A DNA stretch of 64,000 nt from Jannaschia sp. W003. GTDB taxonomy: Bacteria; Pseudomonadota; Alphaproteobacteria; Rhodobacterales; Rhodobacteraceae. The notes beneath the pieces are model-generated. The model saw nothing but the letters and a program-made list of their open reading frames with translations, was not told the DNA's origin and did no database searches. This document shows, one piece after another, positions 17,677 to 28,819 of the stretch. The position numbers and the translations under genes are program-made. The first letter of the stretch is position 1; every line of letters starts with the position of its first letter. The stretch lies in NCBI RefSeq assembly GCF_025144335.1, contig NZ_CP083539.1, forward strand, positions 1,675,501 to 1,739,500, written 5' to 3'.

Positions 17677-20252
17677 TCACTCGCGTCCGCGCAGCACTTG
17701 CGCCGGGCGCGCGGCTAGGGGACGCCACGCGAAGGCGAGGCCGGCCAGCAGGGTCGCTAGCGCGCCCCCCACCACGATCAGCGTCGCGGACACCGGCTCG
17801 AACGCGTAGGGCGCGTCCATCACGAAGCGCATCACGCCCCAGCCCGCCAGCGCGCCGCCGAGGATCGCCACGATGCCCGCCGCCGCCCCGAGGATCGCGG
17901 AGCGCAGCGCGAAGCTGGCGAGGATGGTCGCGCGCGTCGCGCCCAGGGTCTTGAGTACGGCCGCCTCGAAGACGCGCGCCCGCTCGCCCGCCGCCGCGGC
18001 GCCGATCAGCACCACGAAGCCCGTGAGCAAGGTGGCGCCAGCGCCCCAGGAGGTGGCGGCGGCGAGCGCCGACAGCGCCTCGGTGACCAGCGCGATGGCA
18101 TCGCCTACGCGGATCGCGGTGATGTTGGGGGCGTCCCCGGCCACGGCGCGCAGGATGCGGGCCTCGGCCTCGGGTTCGGCATAGACGGTGGACAGCCAGG
18201 TGTGCGGCGCGCCCGCCAGCGCGCCCTCGTCGAACACCAGGACGAAGCCGATGCCGCCCGACGAAAAGTCCACCTCGCGGAAGTTGGCCACGGTGGCCTC
18301 GACATCACGGCCGAGCACGTTGATGGCGATCGCGTCGCCGACCCGGACGCCAAGCTCCTCGGCCTCCTCGCGCGCCATGCTGACCAGCGGCGGCCCCGCA
18401 TAGTCCTCGCCCCACCATTCGCCCTCCACGACGCGGGTGCCCTCGGGCAGGGCGCCGGCGAAGCTGATGCGGCGGTCGCCGCGGGTGACCCAGTGGTCGA
18501 ACTCGGACGCGGGGCGCCCGGCGATGCTCTGGATCACGCCGCCCAGCATCGGCGCGGTGTCGACGCGGCTGACGGCCGGGTCGGCGTTCACCGTGTCGAG
18601 GAACGGGCCGATCTGGTCGGGCTGGATATCCACGAAGAAGTAGGAGGGCGCGACCTCGGGCAGGTCGCGGTCGATGGCGGCGCGCATGTTGGCGTCGATC
18701 TGCCCCACGGCGGCAAGCACGGTGAGGCCAAGGCCGAGGCTCAGCACCACCGCCGTCGCCTCGCCGCCCGGACCGCCCACGGAGCCGAGGGCCGTGCGCA
18801 GCGCCGGGCGGCCCCGCACCCAGCGCGCGCGGGCGAGGCGCTTTGCGAGGCGGCGCACGCCCCAGGCGGCGGCAACGAGCACGGCCAGTGCCACGAGGAT
18901 GCCCGCCGCGGACCACAGGGCGAGGGTCGGGATGCCCGACAGCGCCGCCGAGATCGCCACGAGGGCCGCCGCCGAGACCCCGAGGGCCACGAGGTAGCGC
19001 CGGCGCGGCCAGACGCGGATCGGGCCGGAGGCGTCGCGGAACAGGGCCGCGGCACGCACCCGCTCGGTGCGGGCGAGGGGCCAGAGCGTGAAGATGAGGG
19101 CGGTGAGGGCGCCGTAGAGGGCGGCCTCGGCCAAGGGCGCGGGGTGGACGCCCAAGGCCACGGGCACGGGCAGCGAAGCCTCGATGAAGGGCGCGGCCAC
19201 GAGCGGAATGATGACGCCGAGGATCAGCCCGAGCACGATGCCGAGGGCGGCCAGCGCGCCGATCTGCAGGAAGTAGGCGGCGAAGATGGTGCGCCCCTCG
19301 GCGCCCAGGGTCTTGAGCGTGGCGATCACGGGGATCTTGCGGTCGAGATAGGCGCGCACGGCGGCCGACACGCCCACGCCGCCCACGGCGAGGCCGGCGA
19401 GGCCGACCAGCACGAGGAAGGCGCCGATCCGGTCCACGAAGCGCGCGATCGAGGGCGAGGCGTTGCGCCGGTCGCGCCAGCGCGCGCCGGTGCCCTCGGT
19501 CGCGGCCTCCACCTCGGCGCGCACCGCGTCGAGCCGCTCGTCGGGCGTGCCAAGGGGCAGGGCGAGGCGGTACTCGCCCTCGAACAGCGAGCCTGCGGCG
19601 AGGAGCCCGGTGCCCTCCAGCGCCTCGGTGCGCACCAGCGTGCGCGGGCCGAGGCCGAAGCCCGCGGCGCCCGCATCCGGTTCACGCAGGATCAGCGCGC
19701 CGACCTCAAAGCGCTTCGCGCCGAGGAAGAACGGGTCGCCGACCTCCAGCGCCAGCCGGTCGGCCAGCACGGGATGGATCGCCACCCGGTCGCCGGCGAG
19801 GGCCTCGGCGAGCGGGATCGCCGGCTCCAGCTCCACCGCGCCCACGAGCGGGTAGAGATCGTCCACCGCCTTCACCTGCGTGAGCGCGCGGTCGGCGTCC
19901 GCGCCCGCGCCCGTGGCGGCCATCGAGCGGAAGTCGACGATCTCGGACACGGTCCCGATGGCGTCCAGCACGGCGCGCTCCTCGGGCGTGGCGAGGCGGT
20001 AGGCGAACTCGATCTCCGCATCGCCGCCGAGGATCGCGCGGCCCTCGCGCACGAGGCCGTCGGTGATCGACACGCGCACCGATCCGACCGCGGCGATGGC
20101 GGCGACGCCCAGGGCCAGGCAGGCGAGGAAGATGCGGAAGCCGGCGAGGCCGCCGCGCAACTCGCGCTTCGCGATGCGGGCGGCATCGCGCAGGGTGCGC
20201 CGGGCGCGGCCGCTGCGGCTCCCCGTGGCCGGGATGACATCGGCCGCGGCGG

Positions 20253-20256
<4 letters not shown>
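17677..20256 (-). CDS. ABC transporter permease, FtsX/YbbP-like
   Basis: An 859-residue inner-membrane permease with two FtsX units. After an N-terminal helix (FRIFLACLALGVAAIAAVGS) and a large periplasmic domain, three helices appear near 280-420, two more near 440-500, a second periplasmic domain with a MacB-like core, and three final helices ending RPLAARPAQVLRGRE. The family couples ATP hydrolysis to mechanical or lipid-related work rather than bulk import; the YbbP substrate is unknown. The ATG at 20256 overlaps the ATPase stop by 4 bases (ATGA), so the two are coupled. The run matches the ybbA-ybbP arrangement beside tesA in E. coli. Confidence 0.9.
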
Positions 20257-20936
<680 letters not shown>

Positions 20937-20952
20937 GGGGGGACTCCGTGCG

Positions 20953-21594
20953 ATGGCGCGTGGGGCCACATATGGGGTCTGCCTCGTGGCCCTCAAGGCG
21001 GGAGCGGCCGCCGCCGAGCCGGTTCGGGTGCTCGCCCTGGGCGACAGCCTGACCGCCGGCTACGGGCTCGCCCAAGGCGAGGGCTTCGTGCCCGCCTTGC
21101 AGGCATGGCTGGAACGCGAGGGCGTGGACGCCGTGGTCGAGAACGCGGGCGTCTCGGGCGACACCACCGCCGGGGGCCTCGCGCGCGTCGACTGGTCGCT
21201 GGCCTCGGAGCCCGATGCCGCGATCGTGGCGCTGGGGGGCAACGACCTCCTGCGGGGGATCGACCCCGCATCGAGCCGCGCGAACTTGGACGGCATCCTC
21301 ACGAAGCTCGACGCCGCGGGCGTCGAGGCGCTGCTGGTCGGGCTGGAGGCGCCGGGCAACTTCGGCCCCGACTACAAGGCGGCGTTCGATGCGATGTACC
21401 CGGAGGTCGCCGAGGCGCACGGGGCGCTGCACGAGGCGAGCTTCCTCGGGCCGCTCGTGGCCGAGCTGACGCCCGCCGAGGCGCGGGCGCGCTACATGCA
21501 GCCCGACGGCATCCATCCCAACGCCGAGGGCGTGCAGGTGATCGTCGAGGCGCTGGGCCCGCGCGTGGCGGAGCTGGTCGCGCGGGTGGAGTAG
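20953..21594 (+). CDS. tesA: SGNH-hydrolase arylesterase/thioesterase I-like
   Basis: Multifunctional esterase, thioesterase or lysophospholipase of the TesA type, 213 residues, probably exported by a short N-terminal segment (GVCLVALKAGAAAAE). Block I is ALGDSLTAG with the nucleophile Ser32, block II includes NAGVSGDTT, block III is ALGGND, and block V is DGIHPNAEG with Asp185 and His188. It diverges from ybbA-ybbP, an arrangement conserved with E. coli. With only 16 bases between the two starts, the promoters must lie inside the opposite coding sequences. The ATG at 20953 is the best start that retains a signal-like N terminus. Confidence 0.9.
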   Translation: MARGATYGVCLVALKAGAAAAEPVRVLALGDSLTAGYGLAQGEGFVPALQAWLEREGVDAVVENAGVSGDTTAGGLARVDWSLASEPDAAIVALGGNDLLRGIDPASSRANLDGILTKLDAAGVEALLVGLEAPGNFGPDYKAAFDAMYPEVAEAHGALHEASFLGPLVAELTPAEARARYMQPDGIHPNAEGVQVIVEALGPRVAELVARVE

Positions 21595-21616
21595 GGGGGA
21601 CGCAGGTGAAGTAGGG

Positions 21617-21752
21617 CTCGCCCCGGCCTCGCGCGTCTCCTCGGCGTGCCGCGGCGGTGGGATCGGGGGCCGGGCGCTGACATCGCCGGTTGCGCTCTCA
21701 TCCCAGGACCTCCGCCGCCTGCGACCCGAGGCCCCGGCGCAAGGCCGGGGCG
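21617..21752. repeat. Family A intergenic repeat, partial pair (copy 5)
   Basis: The right arm (21727-21752) matches the consensus exactly in its GGCCCCGGCGCAAGGCC core. The left arm (21617-21642) keeps only the first half before diverging. It lies downstream of the tesA-like gene. Confidence 0.7.
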
Positions 21753-21770
21753 AGGCGGCGCCCCCCCCCC

Positions 21771-21826
21771 TTCCTCTGGCCCAAAATACCTCGGGGAGCC
21801 CGAGGGGCTGGCCCCTCGCTTCCCCC
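21771..21826 (-). repeat. Family B element in minus orientation (copy 2)
   Basis: On the minus strand this reads a short hairpin (CGAGGGGC/GCCCCTCG at 21801-21818), then CCCCGAGGTATTTT (21796-21783) and an A/G-rich tail. Unlike the other copies it is not directly downstream of a same-strand gene; glpK begins 41 bases beyond it on the opposite strand. Confidence 0.75.
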
Positions 21827-21867
21827 CTGCGTAACCCTAGCCTCCGCAGCCGAAGGGGGAGCGCCGC

Positions 21868-23331
<1,464 letters not shown>

Positions 23332-23342
23332 GGGCGGGCCGT

Positions 23343-23390
23343 CGGGGCTCTGCCCCGAACCCCGAGATATTTAGGGCCAGAGGAAGGGGG
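23343..23390 (+). repeat. Family B hairpin plus CCCCGAGATATTT element (copy 3)
   Basis: A 6-bp stem (CGGGGC/GCCCCG, 23343-23357) is followed by CCCCGAGATATTT (23360-23372) and GGGCCAGAGGAAGGGGG. It sits 11 bases after the glpK stop and abuts the ribD stop, so it may terminate convergent transcripts. Confidence 0.8.
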
Positions 23391-24473
23391 CTAGGGCTCC
23401 CATGCCGTGAAGGTGTCGGGGCCGAGGGGGCGGGTTTCCGCTAGGCGGAGGCGGGGGGCGTCGGCGAGCTTGGCGAGGGCTATGGGGCCGAGGGCGGGGA
23501 TGCCGTCGGCGCCGATCGCGGCGCCGGCGGTGTAGCATTCGAGCCTGTCCACGAGGCCCGCGCGCAGGAGCGACGCGGCGAGGGTGCCGCCGCCCTCGCA
23601 GTAGACGCGCGTAAGGCCGCGCTGACCGAGGGCGGCGAGGGCGGCGGGGAGGTCGATGTGGCCCGCCGTCTCGAGCACGCGGATGCAGGCGGCGCCCGCC
23701 GCCTCGAAGGGGGCGGGGTCGCCGGTGGCATGGACCAGCCACGTCGGCACCTCGCGGGCGGTCCGCACGAGGCCGAGCGCGGGGTCGAGCGCAAGCGCGC
23801 GCGCGAGCACCACCCGCACCGGCTGGGGCCGCTCGCCCATGCCCCTCACCGTCAGTTGCGGATCGTCGGCCCGCGCGGTGCCGGCGCCCACCATTACCGC
23901 ATCAAAGGCGGCGCGGCGGGCGTGGACGTGGGCGCGCGCGGCGGGACCGGTGATCCAACGGCTCTCGCCCGACGCCGTGGCGATGCGCCCGTCGAGGGTG
24001 GTGGCGAGCTTCAGGGTGAGGAAGGGGCGGCCCCGCTCCACGCGGGAGAGGAACCCGGCCTGCAGCGCGCGGGCCTCGGCCTCCATCACGCCCGTGGTCA
24101 CCTCGATCCCCGCCCCCCGAAGGATCGCCAGCCCGCGCCCGTCCACGCGCCCGTCCGGGTCGCCCGCCGCCACCACGACGCGCGCGACGCCCGCCGCCAC
24201 GAGTGCCTCGGCGCAGGGGGGCGTGCGGCCGTGGTGGGCGCAAGGCTCCAGCGTGACGTAGGCGGTGGCGCCGCGCGCGGCACTCCCGGCCTCGGCCAGC
24301 GCCACCGCCTCGGCATGGGGCCGGCCCCCGTCGGCGGTGCGCCCGCGTCCGACCACACGGCCGTCCCGCACGACGACGCAGCCCACCGCCGGGTTGGGCC
24401 AGACCCGCCCCAGCCCCCGCGCGGCGAGCGCGAGGGCGGCGGCCATCCAGCGCGCGTCGTTGGGGTCGCTCAC
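23391..24473 (-). CDS. ribD: Bifunctional riboflavin deaminase/reductase
   Basis: Carries out the second and third steps of riboflavin synthesis: deamination of the pyrimidine nucleotide, then reduction of its ribosyl side chain. The 360-residue protein has an N-terminal zinc deaminase with His53 and Glu55 (HAEAVAL) and Cys78 and Cys87 in [12 protein letters not shown]. The C-terminal reductase starts near residue 140 ([17 protein letters not shown]) and includes [10 protein letters not shown] and the nucleotide loop [14 protein letters not shown]. The start is a GTG at 24473 that overlaps the nrdR stop (GTGA). The nrdR-ribD coupling is a conserved gene order. Confidence 0.96.
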   Translation of the reverse strand: MSDPNDARWMAAALALAARGLGRVWPNPAVGCVVVRDGRVVGRGRTADGGRPHAEAVALAEAGSAARGATAYVTLEPCAHHGRTPPCAEALVAAGVARVVVAAGDPDGRVDGRGLAILRGAGIEVTTGVMEAEARALQAGFLSRVERGRPFLTLKLATTLDGRIATASGESRWITGPAARAHVHARRAAFDAVMVGAGTARADDPQLTVRGMGERPQPVRVVLARALALDPALGLVRTAREVPTWLVHATGDPAPFEAAGAACIRVLETAGHIDLPAALAALGQRGLTRVYCEGGGTLAASLLRAGLVDRLECYTAGAAIGADGIPALGPIALAKLADAPRLRLAETRPLGPDTFTAWEP

Positions 24474-24931
24474 TCGGGGGCGGGGGGGCGCAGCTCGGCC
24501 ACGAAACTCTCGAAGTCGTCGGCGGCCTGGAAGTTCTTGTAGACGCTCGCGAAGCGCACGTAGGCGACCGTGTCCACGCGCGCGAGGCTCTCCATCACGA
24601 TCTCGCCGATCTGCTTGGAGCCCACGTCGGTGTCGCCCATCGACTCGAGCCGCCGCACGATGCCCGAGATCATCTGGTCGATGCGCTCCGGCTCGAGGGG
24701 GCGCTTCTGCATGGAGATGCGGATCGAGCGCTCCAGCTTGTCGCGGTCGAACTCCTCGCGCTTGCCGGACGCCTTGATGACCACGAGGTCGCGCAGCTGC
24801 ACCCGCTCGTAGGTGGTGAAGCGGCCCCCGCAGGCGGGGCAGAGGCGCCGCCGCCGGATCGCGACGTGATCCTCGGCGGGACGCGAGTCCTTCACCTGCG
24901 TGTCTATGTTGCCGCAGAACGGGCAGCGCAT
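24470..24931 (-). CDS. nrdR: Transcriptional repressor NrdR
   Basis: ATP/dATP-sensing repressor of ribonucleotide reductase genes; 153 residues, the typical length. The N-terminal zinc ribbon has Cys3, Cys6, Cys31 and Cys34 (RCPFCGN and LCPACGG). An ATP-cone domain follows from about residue 46 ([20 protein letters not shown]). I begin at the ATG at 24931, which places the zinc ribbon at the N terminus. No ribonucleotide reductase genes are in the window, and I see no NrdR box in the leader, so the targets lie elsewhere. It is coupled to ribD by a GTGA overlap. Confidence 0.97.
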   Translation of the reverse strand: MRCPFCGNIDTQVKDSRPAEDHVAIRRRRLCPACGGRFTTYERVQLRDLVVIKASGKREEFDRDKLERSIRISMQKRPLEPERIDQMISGIVRRLESMGDTDVGSKQIGEIVMESLARVDTVAYVRFASVYKNFQAADDFESFVAELRPPAPE

Positions 24932-24986
24932 CGGTCGGTCCCCCGGCGCCCCCGCGGTCCCCACCGCTTGCGCCGACGCCTTTGTG

Positions 24987-25019
24987 CCGCCCCACGGGTT
25001 GTGTGTCTAGGTGGGGCGG
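24987..25019 (-). terminator. Hairpin between yjbQ and nrdR
   Basis: A 9-bp perfect stem (24987-24995 with 25011-25019) with a 15-base loop begins 10 bases beyond the yjbQ stop on the minus strand. No U-tract follows. It could terminate the rmuC-yjbQ transcript or structure the nrdR leader. Confidence 0.4.
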
Positions 25020-25028
25020 GGCGCCGCG

Positions 25029-25442
25029 CTACCCGAGGAAGTGCGCGGCCACCTCGCGGTCGTGGGGGCGGTCGCGGTGCTCGAAGACGAAGAGGCCCTG
25101 CCAGCGGCCAAGCAGCATGCGGCCGCGCTCCACCGGGATTGACAGGGAGACCGGAAGCAGCATCGCACGGATGTGGCCGGGCATGTCATCGGGGCCCTCG
25201 TAGGTGTGGGTGAGATAGCCGAGCGAGGGGTCGATCGAGGGCGGCACGAGGCGCGAGAGCCAGGCGAGGAGGTCAGTCTGCACCTCGGGGTCCGCGTTCT
25301 CCTGAATCAGCAAGCTCGCGGAGGTGTGGCGCAGGAAGAGGGTCAGCAGGCCGTCGCGCGGGGGCAGCCAGCGGGCGACCTCCTCGGTGATCTCTACGAG
25401 ACCGGGGCCGGGGGTGCGGACGTGGAAGGTGGTCTGGGTCAC
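25029..25442 (-). CDS. YjbQ family protein (UPF0047, secondary thiamine-phosphate synthase type)
   Basis: A 137-residue single-domain protein of the YjbQ/UPF0047 family, for which a weak thiamine-phosphate synthase activity has been reported; the physiological role is unsettled. Conserved segments are LFLRHTSASLLIQENADPEV, THTYEGPDDMPGHIRAMLLP and the C-terminal GRWQGLFVFEHRD. The start is a GTG at 25442 that overlaps the rmuC stop (GTGA), so it is translated with rmuC. It is cytosolic, with no signal peptide. Confidence 0.9.
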   Translation of the reverse strand: MTQTTFHVRTPGPGLVEITEEVARWLPPRDGLLTLFLRHTSASLLIQENADPEVQTDLLAWLSRLVPPSIDPSLGYLTHTYEGPDDMPGHIRAMLLPVSLSIPVERGRMLLGRWQGLFVFEHRDRPHDREVAAHFLG

Positions 25443-26911
25443 TCGGCGGGCTCGGGGGCGAGGGCGAGGGGGGCGTCCTCGCCCTCGTCGTCCTCGGGGT
25501 CGAAGTCCTTCGCGAGCGTCTTGCCGGTGCGGGCGCCGAGGCGGCGCAGCTTGTCGAACTGCCCGAGCACGTTGCCGTTGCCGCGCGAGAGCCGCTCCAG
25601 CGCGGTGGCGTGCTCGCTCTGGGCGCGCCCGAGATGGTCGCCCACCTTCTCGAAGGCCTCGACCACGCCGGCCATCTTGTCGTGCAGCAGCCCTGCCCGG
25701 CGGGCGATGTCCTCGGCGTTGCGCTGCCGCGTCTCCACCGCCCAGACGTGCTGGATCGTGCGCAGCGCCATCATCAGCGTCGTGGGCGTGGCGATGCCCA
25801 CGCGGCGGCTCATGGCGTAGGCCGTCAGGTCGGGCTGCTCGGCGAGGGCGGCGGCCAGCGCGCCCTCCACGGGCATGAACATCAGCACGTAGTCCACCGA
25901 GCCGCTCACCAGCGCGGCGTAGTCGCGCCGGGCCAGTTCGTCGATGTGGGCGCGGGTGGCGGCGAGGTGGGCGCGCATCTGGCGGGCGCGCTCCTCCTCG
26001 CCTTCCGCGTTCACGGCCGCCTCGTAGGCCACCAGCGAGACCTTGGCGTCGATCACCACCGCCTTGTCGCCGGGCAGGCGCACCACGACGTCGGGGCGCC
26101 GGCGGCCCCCGTCGGCGTCGGTGACCGAGAACTGGGTCTCGTATTCGCGCCCCTTCTCCAGACCCGAATCCTCCAGGAGCCGCTCCAAGATCATCTCGCC
26201 CCAAGCGCCCTGGCGCTGCTTCTCGCCCTTGAGCGCGTTGGTCAGCGCCACGGCCTCGCGGCTGACCTCCTCGGAGCGGCGGGTGAGCTGGTCGATCTCG
26301 CTCTTGAGGCGCTCGCGGTCCTTGGCGGCGCCGGTGTGCGCCTCGCGCAGCTCGCGCTGGAAGTGGTCGACCTGCTCGCGCATGGGCTTCAGAAGGGCGG
26401 CCATCCGCTCCTGGTTCAGCGCGCCGAAGCGGTCGCCATGCTCGCGCAAGGTGGCGTCGGCCAGCGTCTTGAACCGGTTCGCCATGTCGTCGCGGATCTC
26501 CTTGAGGAGGGCCACCTCCTCGTCGTGGGCGCGCCGGCGGGCCGCGAGGTCGGCCTCAAGCCGCCCGTTCGCCACCTCCAGCCGTTTCACCTCGCCGCGC
26601 GCCGCCTCCAATGTGGCCTCAAGGCCGCCCGCGTCGCGTTCCAGCCGCTCCACCACCTCGCGCAGGTGCCGCTCTGTCTGCTCCAGCCGCGAGACGTCGC
26701 CGCGGGCGGCCCCGTGAGCGTCGCGGGCCTCGCGCGCCTCACCTTCCAGCGCGCCGCAGCGGTCGCGGTGGGCGTCGCGCTCGGCGCGCATGGCCTCCAA
26801 GTCGCGGCCCAGCCCGGCGCAGGCGGCGCGGGCCGAGGCGGTGAGCCACACGAGGGCGAGCAGGAGGGCGCCCATCCCGAGAAGGGCGGCGAAGAACACG
26901 CTGTCGGACAA
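25439..26911 (-). CDS. rmuC: DNA recombination protein RmuC homologue
   Basis: A 490-residue protein with an N-terminal membrane anchor (FFAALLGMGALLLALVWLTA), a long coiled coil over about residues 30-170 rich in Arg, Glu and Ala, and a conserved nuclease-like RmuC domain (KGEKQRQGAWGEMILERLLE, RRRPDVVVRLPGDKAVVIDAKVS). RmuC limits recombination at inverted repeats in E. coli. The start is a TTG at 26911, preceded by AGGGGA at suitable spacing; that site lies in the 3' arm of a hairpin (26920-26941), so initiation may be weak or regulated. The C terminus is acidic. It is coupled to yjbQ. Confidence 0.92.
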   Translation of the reverse strand: MSDSVFFAALLGMGALLLALVWLTASARAACAGLGRDLEAMRAERDAHRDRCGALEGEAREARDAHGAARGDVSRLEQTERHLREVVERLERDAGGLEATLEAARGEVKRLEVANGRLEADLAARRRAHDEEVALLKEIRDDMANRFKTLADATLREHGDRFGALNQERMAALLKPMREQVDHFQRELREAHTGAAKDRERLKSEIDQLTRRSEEVSREAVALTNALKGEKQRQGAWGEMILERLLEDSGLEKGREYETQFSVTDADGGRRRPDVVVRLPGDKAVVIDAKVSLVAYEAAVNAEGEEERARQMRAHLAATRAHIDELARRDYAALVSGSVDYVLMFMPVEGALAAALAEQPDLTAYAMSRRVGIATPTTLMMALRTIQHVWAVETRQRNAEDIARRAGLLHDKMAGVVEAFEKVGDHLGRAQSEHATALERLSRGNGNVLGQFDKLRRLGARTGKTLAKDFDPEDDEGEDAPLALAPEPAE

Positions 26912-26919
26912 AAGGAATC

Positions 26920-26941
26920 CCCTCGGCTGATGCGCCGAGGG
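26920..26941 (-). terminator. Hairpin overlapping the rmuC ribosome-binding site
   Basis: The arms CCCTCGGC and GCCGAGGG form an 8-bp perfect stem with a 6-base loop. On the minus strand it follows the HlyU-like gene and is trailed by ATTCCTTTTG, so it could terminate that gene. Its 3' arm contains the GAGGGG ribosome-binding site of rmuC. Confidence 0.5.
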
Positions 26942-26987
26942 TTCCGCAATCGTTCCGCCGCCGTCAAGCGGGGGCTCGGCGGCGCGC

Positions 26988-27251
26988 TCAGTCGAAGATG
27001 CGCTCGCCCAACTGGTCGATCATCTGCTTGGCCTTCAGCACCGAGGCCTCCGCGGCGCTCTCGCGGTCGCGCAGGGTGTCGGCGCGGATCAGTTCGTGGC
27101 TGCGGCCGTCCTTCTCGACCAGCGCGCGGATGCGCCAGCCGTCGTCGGCCTTGGCGGGGTCGGGGCGGATCGCGAAGCCGCGGTACTCCTCGGACGGCGC
27201 GGCGGGAGCCTCCTTGGCGCGGCCGCCGAACAGGCGGGACAGAAGGGACAT
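26988..27251 (-). CDS. HlyU-family protein
   Basis: An 87-residue protein of the HlyU family (named for a Vibrio haemolysin regulator), common in Rhodobacterales. The N-terminal MSLLSRLFGG leads to a compact domain with EYRGFAIRPDPAKADDGWRI, VEKDGRSHELIRADTL and a final helix ASVLKAKQMIDQLG. It has no recognisable helix-turn-helix, so a DNA-binding role here is uncertain. The ATG at 27251 is the first in a clear coding frame. It lies upstream of rmuC, separated by a terminator-like hairpin. Confidence 0.82.
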   Translation of the reverse strand: MSLLSRLFGGRAKEAPAAPSEEYRGFAIRPDPAKADDGWRIRALVEKDGRSHELIRADTLRDRESAAEASVLKAKQMIDQLGERIFD

Positions 27252-27377
27252 GGGGCGGCACCTCGGGTCTCGTGCGGGTCGGGAGCATCCTAGACCCCGG
27301 CCGGGGCGGGGCCAAGCGGGCGCCGGGCTTGCCACGGCGCGCACGCGGAGCGCAGGATCGGGCAGGGGAGGGCCGCG

Positions 27378-28049
27378 ATGACCGAGGGGACCGAGCGGGC
27401 GCGCTTCGACAGCGCCGAGATGGGGGCGCTGGCCCATCTCTATCGGGGCGAGGTGTACCGCTCCACGCTCTGGCGCCAGCGGCTGGACACCACCACCAAC
27501 TGGGCCGTGGTCACCCTGGGCATCGCGCTGTCGATCGCCTTCGCCTCGCCCGAGGCCTCGCCGCTGCCCCTCGTGCTGGTGGGCGTGCTGATCGTGTTCT
27601 TCCTGATGCTGGAGGCCCGGCGCTACCGCTACTTCAACGTCTGGCGCGCGCGGGCGCGGTGGATGGAGACGCACTTTTACGCGCCGATGCTCCACGACGG
27701 CGACCTGCGCATGGAGGAGGGCTGGCACCGCACCCTGGCCGAGGACTACTGGCGCCCGCACTACCACGTCTCGATGTGGGTGGCGGTGGGGCGGCGCATC
27801 CGGCGCAACTACTTCTGGATCCTCCTGATCCAGTCGGTGGCCTACGTGGGCAAGATCACCGTCCATCCGGTGGCCGCCGACAGCATCGAGACGTTCCTGG
27901 CCCGCGCCGCGGTCGGCCCGGTGCCGGGCGTGGTGATGCTGGGCTTCGGCGCGCTCTACATCCTGGCCTGGGGCACCGCCGCTGGCCTAAGCTGGCACGA
28001 CGACCGCCGCCGCGCCGCGCGCAGCCCGGTGCGGACGGGCATGGGGTAG
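27378..28049 (+). CDS. DUF2270 membrane protein
   Basis: A 223-residue predicted inner-membrane protein of the DUF2270 family. A cytosolic N terminus with LAHLYRGEVYRSTLWRQRLD is followed by two helices (NWAVVTLGIALSIAF and LPLVLVGVLIVFFLMLEA), the conserved RRYRYFNVWRARARWMETHF, the HYHVSMW segment, an amphipathic NYFWILLIQSVAY region and a last helix near VVMLGFGALYILAWG. The function is unknown. It is monocistronic, between the divergent HlyU-like gene and the convergent WYL regulator (9-base gap). The ATG at 27378 has GGGAGGG upstream. Confidence 0.85.
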   Translation: MTEGTERARFDSAEMGALAHLYRGEVYRSTLWRQRLDTTTNWAVVTLGIALSIAFASPEASPLPLVLVGVLIVFFLMLEARRYRYFNVWRARARWMETHFYAPMLHDGDLRMEEGWHRTLAEDYWRPHYHVSMWVAVGRRIRRNYFWILLIQSVAYVGKITVHPVAADSIETFLARAAVGPVPGVVMLGFGALYILAWGTAAGLSWHDDRRRAARSPVRTGMG

Positions 28050-28058
28050 GGCGCGCCC

Positions 28059-28754
28059 CTACCCGGCGCCCCCGGAGGCCCGCGCGGCGGCGTAGTCGCG
28101 CAGCAGAGCGACGCGGCGGGGGCGGAAGCTGCGCCCCGTCGGCCGGGCCTCCTCGATTCCCGCGGCGTGGAACTGGCGCCAGTCCTCGCGCAGGCGGCAC
28201 CAGACCAGCACCTTGAGCGTGCCCGCCGCGTAGCTGATCCCCAGGGGCCAGACCTCGCGCCGCGTCCGCCGCCCCCGCAGGTCGCGGTAGGCGACGTCGA
28301 GCGCCAGCTCCTCCCAGCAGGCCCGGCGCAGGAGCCCCATGTCCACCGACGTCTCGACCGGGGCGGGCGGGGGGCGGAAGGTCCGCAGCACCGTATGCAT
28401 CGCCTGCCGGGACTGCGCGTCGGGAAGCGTGGCGATGATGCGGGCCAGCGCCGTGCGGCCCGCCTCCTCCAGCGCGGCGTCGCCCGTCAGGCGCAGCTCG
28501 CCCACGGCGAGCACCAGCGCCTCGATCTCCAGCCGCGAGAAGCTCTGCGGCGGCAGGGCGGGGTCTTCGGTCAGGCGGTACCCGACCCCGGCCTCGCCGT
28601 CGATCAGGGCGCCCCCGGCGCGCAGCGTGGCGATGTCGCGGTAAAGCTGGCGGCGCGACACGCCCGTCCGCGCCGCGAGGCGCTCGGCCGTCACAGGCGC
28701 AGGCAGCCGGCGCAGCGCGTCCATCAGGCGCATGAGGCGGTCGGGGCGGGCCAT
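28059..28754 (-). CDS. HTH-WYL transcriptional regulator (YafY-like)
   Basis: A 231-residue regulator. The N-terminal DeoR-type helix-turn-helix covers about residues 1-60 (APVTAERLAARTGVSRRQLY, then RDIATLRAGG), and a C-terminal WYL ligand-sensing domain begins near 135 (LDVAYRDLRGRRTRREVWPL, with KVLVWCRLREDWRQF). It diverges from a glutathione transferase gene across 65 bases, a frequent YafY-type pairing, so that gene is the likely target along with itself. The ATG at 28754 starts MARPDRLMRLMDALRRL. The inducer is unknown. Confidence 0.9.
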   Translation of the reverse strand: MARPDRLMRLMDALRRLPAPVTAERLAARTGVSRRQLYRDIATLRAGGALIDGEAGVGYRLTEDPALPPQSFSRLEIEALVLAVGELRLTGDAALEEAGRTALARIIATLPDAQSRQAMHTVLRTFRPPPAPVETSVDMGLLRRACWEELALDVAYRDLRGRRTRREVWPLGISYAAGTLKVLVWCRLREDWRQFHAAGIEEARPTGRSFRPRRVALLRDYAAARASGGAG

Positions 28755-28785
28755 GCTGACCGGATATGGCAGCAGGGTGCGGCTA

Positions 28786-28803
28786 TTGCGAGGCATCGCG
28801 CAA
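28786..28803. promoter_or_regulatory. Candidate operator between the WYL regulator and GST genes
   Basis: TTGCG and CGCAA form an inverted repeat with an 8-base centre in the 65-base divergent promoter region, 17 bases before the GST start. A two-fold symmetric site fits a dimeric regulator, but the arms are short. Confidence 0.35.
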
Positions 28804-28819
28804 ACCGGAGGACCCGCCG

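Noticed and set aside
24932..25028. NrdR box in the nrdR leader
   Set aside because: No ACACTATATATTGTGT-like sequence is present; only a GC hairpin is seen.
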